The notes under the pieces were generated by a model. The model saw only the letters and a program-made list of their open reading frames with translations. It made no database searches and was not told the origin of the DNA. DNA of 50,291 bases, taken from positions 1-50,291 of the forward strand of contig DATLUO010000081.1 in assembly GCA_035533075.1 (NCBI GenBank), written 5' to 3'. Positions within the stretch are counted from its first letter, which is position 1; every line of letters begins with the position of its first letter. This document shows positions 49,291-50,291 of the stretch, piece by piece. The stretch is from Pirellulales bacterium. GTDB taxonomy: Bacteria; Planctomycetota; Planctomycetia; Pirellulales; JAICIG01. Position numbers and translations under genes: made by a program.

Positions 49291-50291
49291 ATGGGCCTTT
49301 GCGACCGTATTGCAAGCAATCGCTTTTCGCGCCGCCCGCGGCTGCAATTCAGCCTGAGATCGCTGTTGGCGGCGATGCTGGTCGTTGGCCTGGTGCTGGG
49401 TTGGTACGTCGAGCATGTTCGCCGGCAGCAATTATTCGCAAGACTGCGTGAGTTGGGCGCCGGCGTGTGCGACGATTTGAAGGAGGACGATTTCGCCCTC
49501 GTCGAAATGGCGCTGAACGGCAGCACTGCCGAAGAGCGACGGTGGGCGTGCTTGGCGTTGGAAAAATTCGCCCAAGCTCTGATTCACGCTGAGGGCGATT
49601 CCGAGTCCGCGGACACGGGTAGGGTGGCGCGACTGTGTCTGACTCCGGCATACGTTGCGCGGCGCTTTCCGCGATTGCTCGGCGCCGCCGACGCCGCCGA
49701 TCCTGACCTCAACGAATTCGCCTTTCGGGCGATGGGCTCGCTCGCCAGACATACCGACGTTCTGAGCCGGGACCAGATTGCCACCTCCTGTGACAAGGCC
49801 GTGGCCAGCCTTGAGTCTGATGATTTCGAGCGCCGCCGAAGGGGCGTGCATCTGTTGAGCGACTTGATGGGACGACTGGATGATACGCGACAGAAAAAGG
49901 CTGTCGATCAATTACTTCAAATCGCCGCGGATTGGCTACGGTCCGACCGATGGACATGGGGCGAATGGCAGCACAAGGTGAACGCCCCCGGCACACCAAG
50001 ACAGCGATTTCAGCATCAGGCTTTGCAAGCCCTGTTGTACAACTGTAGATTCATTAACGACGATGGCCAGGCGATGCGGGCGTATCGGTTCCTGGAGACC
50101 GGATTGGCCGGCCACGCGCTCGATTTGCAGGCGGTGGTCAGCATGGCAGCGTTAGCGTCGCGGTTGCCGGCCGCGCAGCGCCGCAACGTGGCTCAGCTAG
50201 TTATCGGCGGAGTGTCCGACCGGCTCTTTTGGCACGACGTGGGTTCGGGTGTTTCGATTTGGAGAAACTACGCCGCCGACGCGCTGCTCCA
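49291..50291 (+). CDS. Partial membrane-anchored protein, cut by the window edge
   Basis: An ATG at 49291 opens a frame that stays free of stops for 333 codons to the end of the window. The N-terminus has a short basic lead, LQFSLRSLLAAMLVVGLVLGW at about 19-39 as one membrane helix, then a basic stop-transfer (VRRQQLF). The [QR]FSLR[ST]LL.....V..... helix is common in planctomycete membrane proteins. The rest is helical and may be built of alpha-helical repeats (RRWACLALEKFAQALIH; FRAMGSLARH; RRRRGVHLLSDLMGRL; LQALLYNCRF). The C-terminus and function are not visible. Confidence 0.7.
   Translation, partial: MGLCDRIASNRFSRRPRLQFSLRSLLAAMLVVGLVLGWYVEHVRRQQLFARLRELGAGVCDDLKEDDFALVEMALNGSTAEERRWACLALEKFAQALIHAEGDSESADTGRVARLCLTPAYVARRFPRLLGAADAADPDLNEFAFRAMGSLARHTDVLSRDQIATSCDKAVASLESDDFERRRRGVHLLSDLMGRLDDTRQKKAVDQLLQIAADWLRSDRWTWGEWQHKVNAPGTPRQRFQHQALQALLYNCRFINDDGQAMRAYRFLETGLAGHALDLQAVVSMAALASRLPAAQRRNVAQLVIGGVSDRLFWHDVGSGVSIWRNYAADALL

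Noticed and set aside
48890..49451. Possible transposase or phage gene before the right-edge protein
   Set aside because: Frames on both strands are Arg-rich without any catalytic motif, and no terminal repeats are present.

Overview
The window is GC-rich and reads as a chromosome segment from a planctomycete, most likely of the Pirellulales type. The evidence is the combination of a DUF1501 protein, a large PSCyt1/DUF1549/DUF1553 cytochrome-type protein, a DUF1559 protein with a prepilin-like N-terminus, Tat-exported Gfo/Idh/MocA oxidoreductases, the squalene operon hpnCDE, and many short ATGA-overlapping gene pairs. I see no rRNA or tRNA gene, no CRISPR array and no intact transposase. All identifications rest on reading the sequence; no database search was run.

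Layout. 1-7 kb: a frameshifted transposase relic, an HU/IHF-type gene behind phased T-tracts, dtd, a ZIP metal transporter, a PQQ-type beta-propeller protein, DUF1501 and two small coupled genes. 7-20 kb: the large DUF1553 protein, a lactate permease, miaB with small partners, a membrane protein with a FecR-like part, a Tat-exported oxidoreductase, a VOC gene fragment, phoU and a GT2-like protein. 20-24.5 kb: ispH divergent from the translationally coupled hpnC-hpnD-hpnE operon, which links isoprenoid supply to squalene and so probably to hopanoid synthesis. 24.5-29 kb: an accessory island with a tail-to-tail restriction-modification pair and three paralogous toxin-antitoxin-like loci around a second oxidoreductase. 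29-38 kb: an ECF sigma operon ending in an HtrA-like protein without catalytic residues, a membrane methyltransferase-like protein, lexA, a STAS protein, tpx and a GNAT acetyltransferase. 38-50 kb: an SMP-30 protein, rsmE, an ExeA-like ATPase, an orphan antitoxin, DUF983, a YugP-type protease, hemP, DUF1559, a MITE-like element, a DUF433/DUF5615 pair, a gamma-glutamyltransferase, a sulfite-oxidase-like protein, a TPR-like protein and a partial membrane protein at the right edge.

The most interesting signal concerns the toxin-antitoxin loci. Every one keeps an intact antitoxin, while its toxin is broken or absent. Two toxins of one family each carry a single apparent 1-nt deletion. A third of that family is cut after about 22 codons by an 87-bp second copy of the neighbouring restriction endonuclease gene, flanked by a 10-bp inverted repeat. 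A DUF5615 toxin has a 1-nt insertion, and a TIGR02574-type antitoxin has no toxin beside it. Long genes in the same window are intact, so random sequencing error is not the easiest explanation, although it must be excluded. Other points worth following are two related palindromic MITE-like elements, a palindrome over the -10 box of lexA, a palindrome astride the -35 box of tpx, and a recurring TTGA-type -35 / 16 bp / ATACT-type -10 promoter layout.
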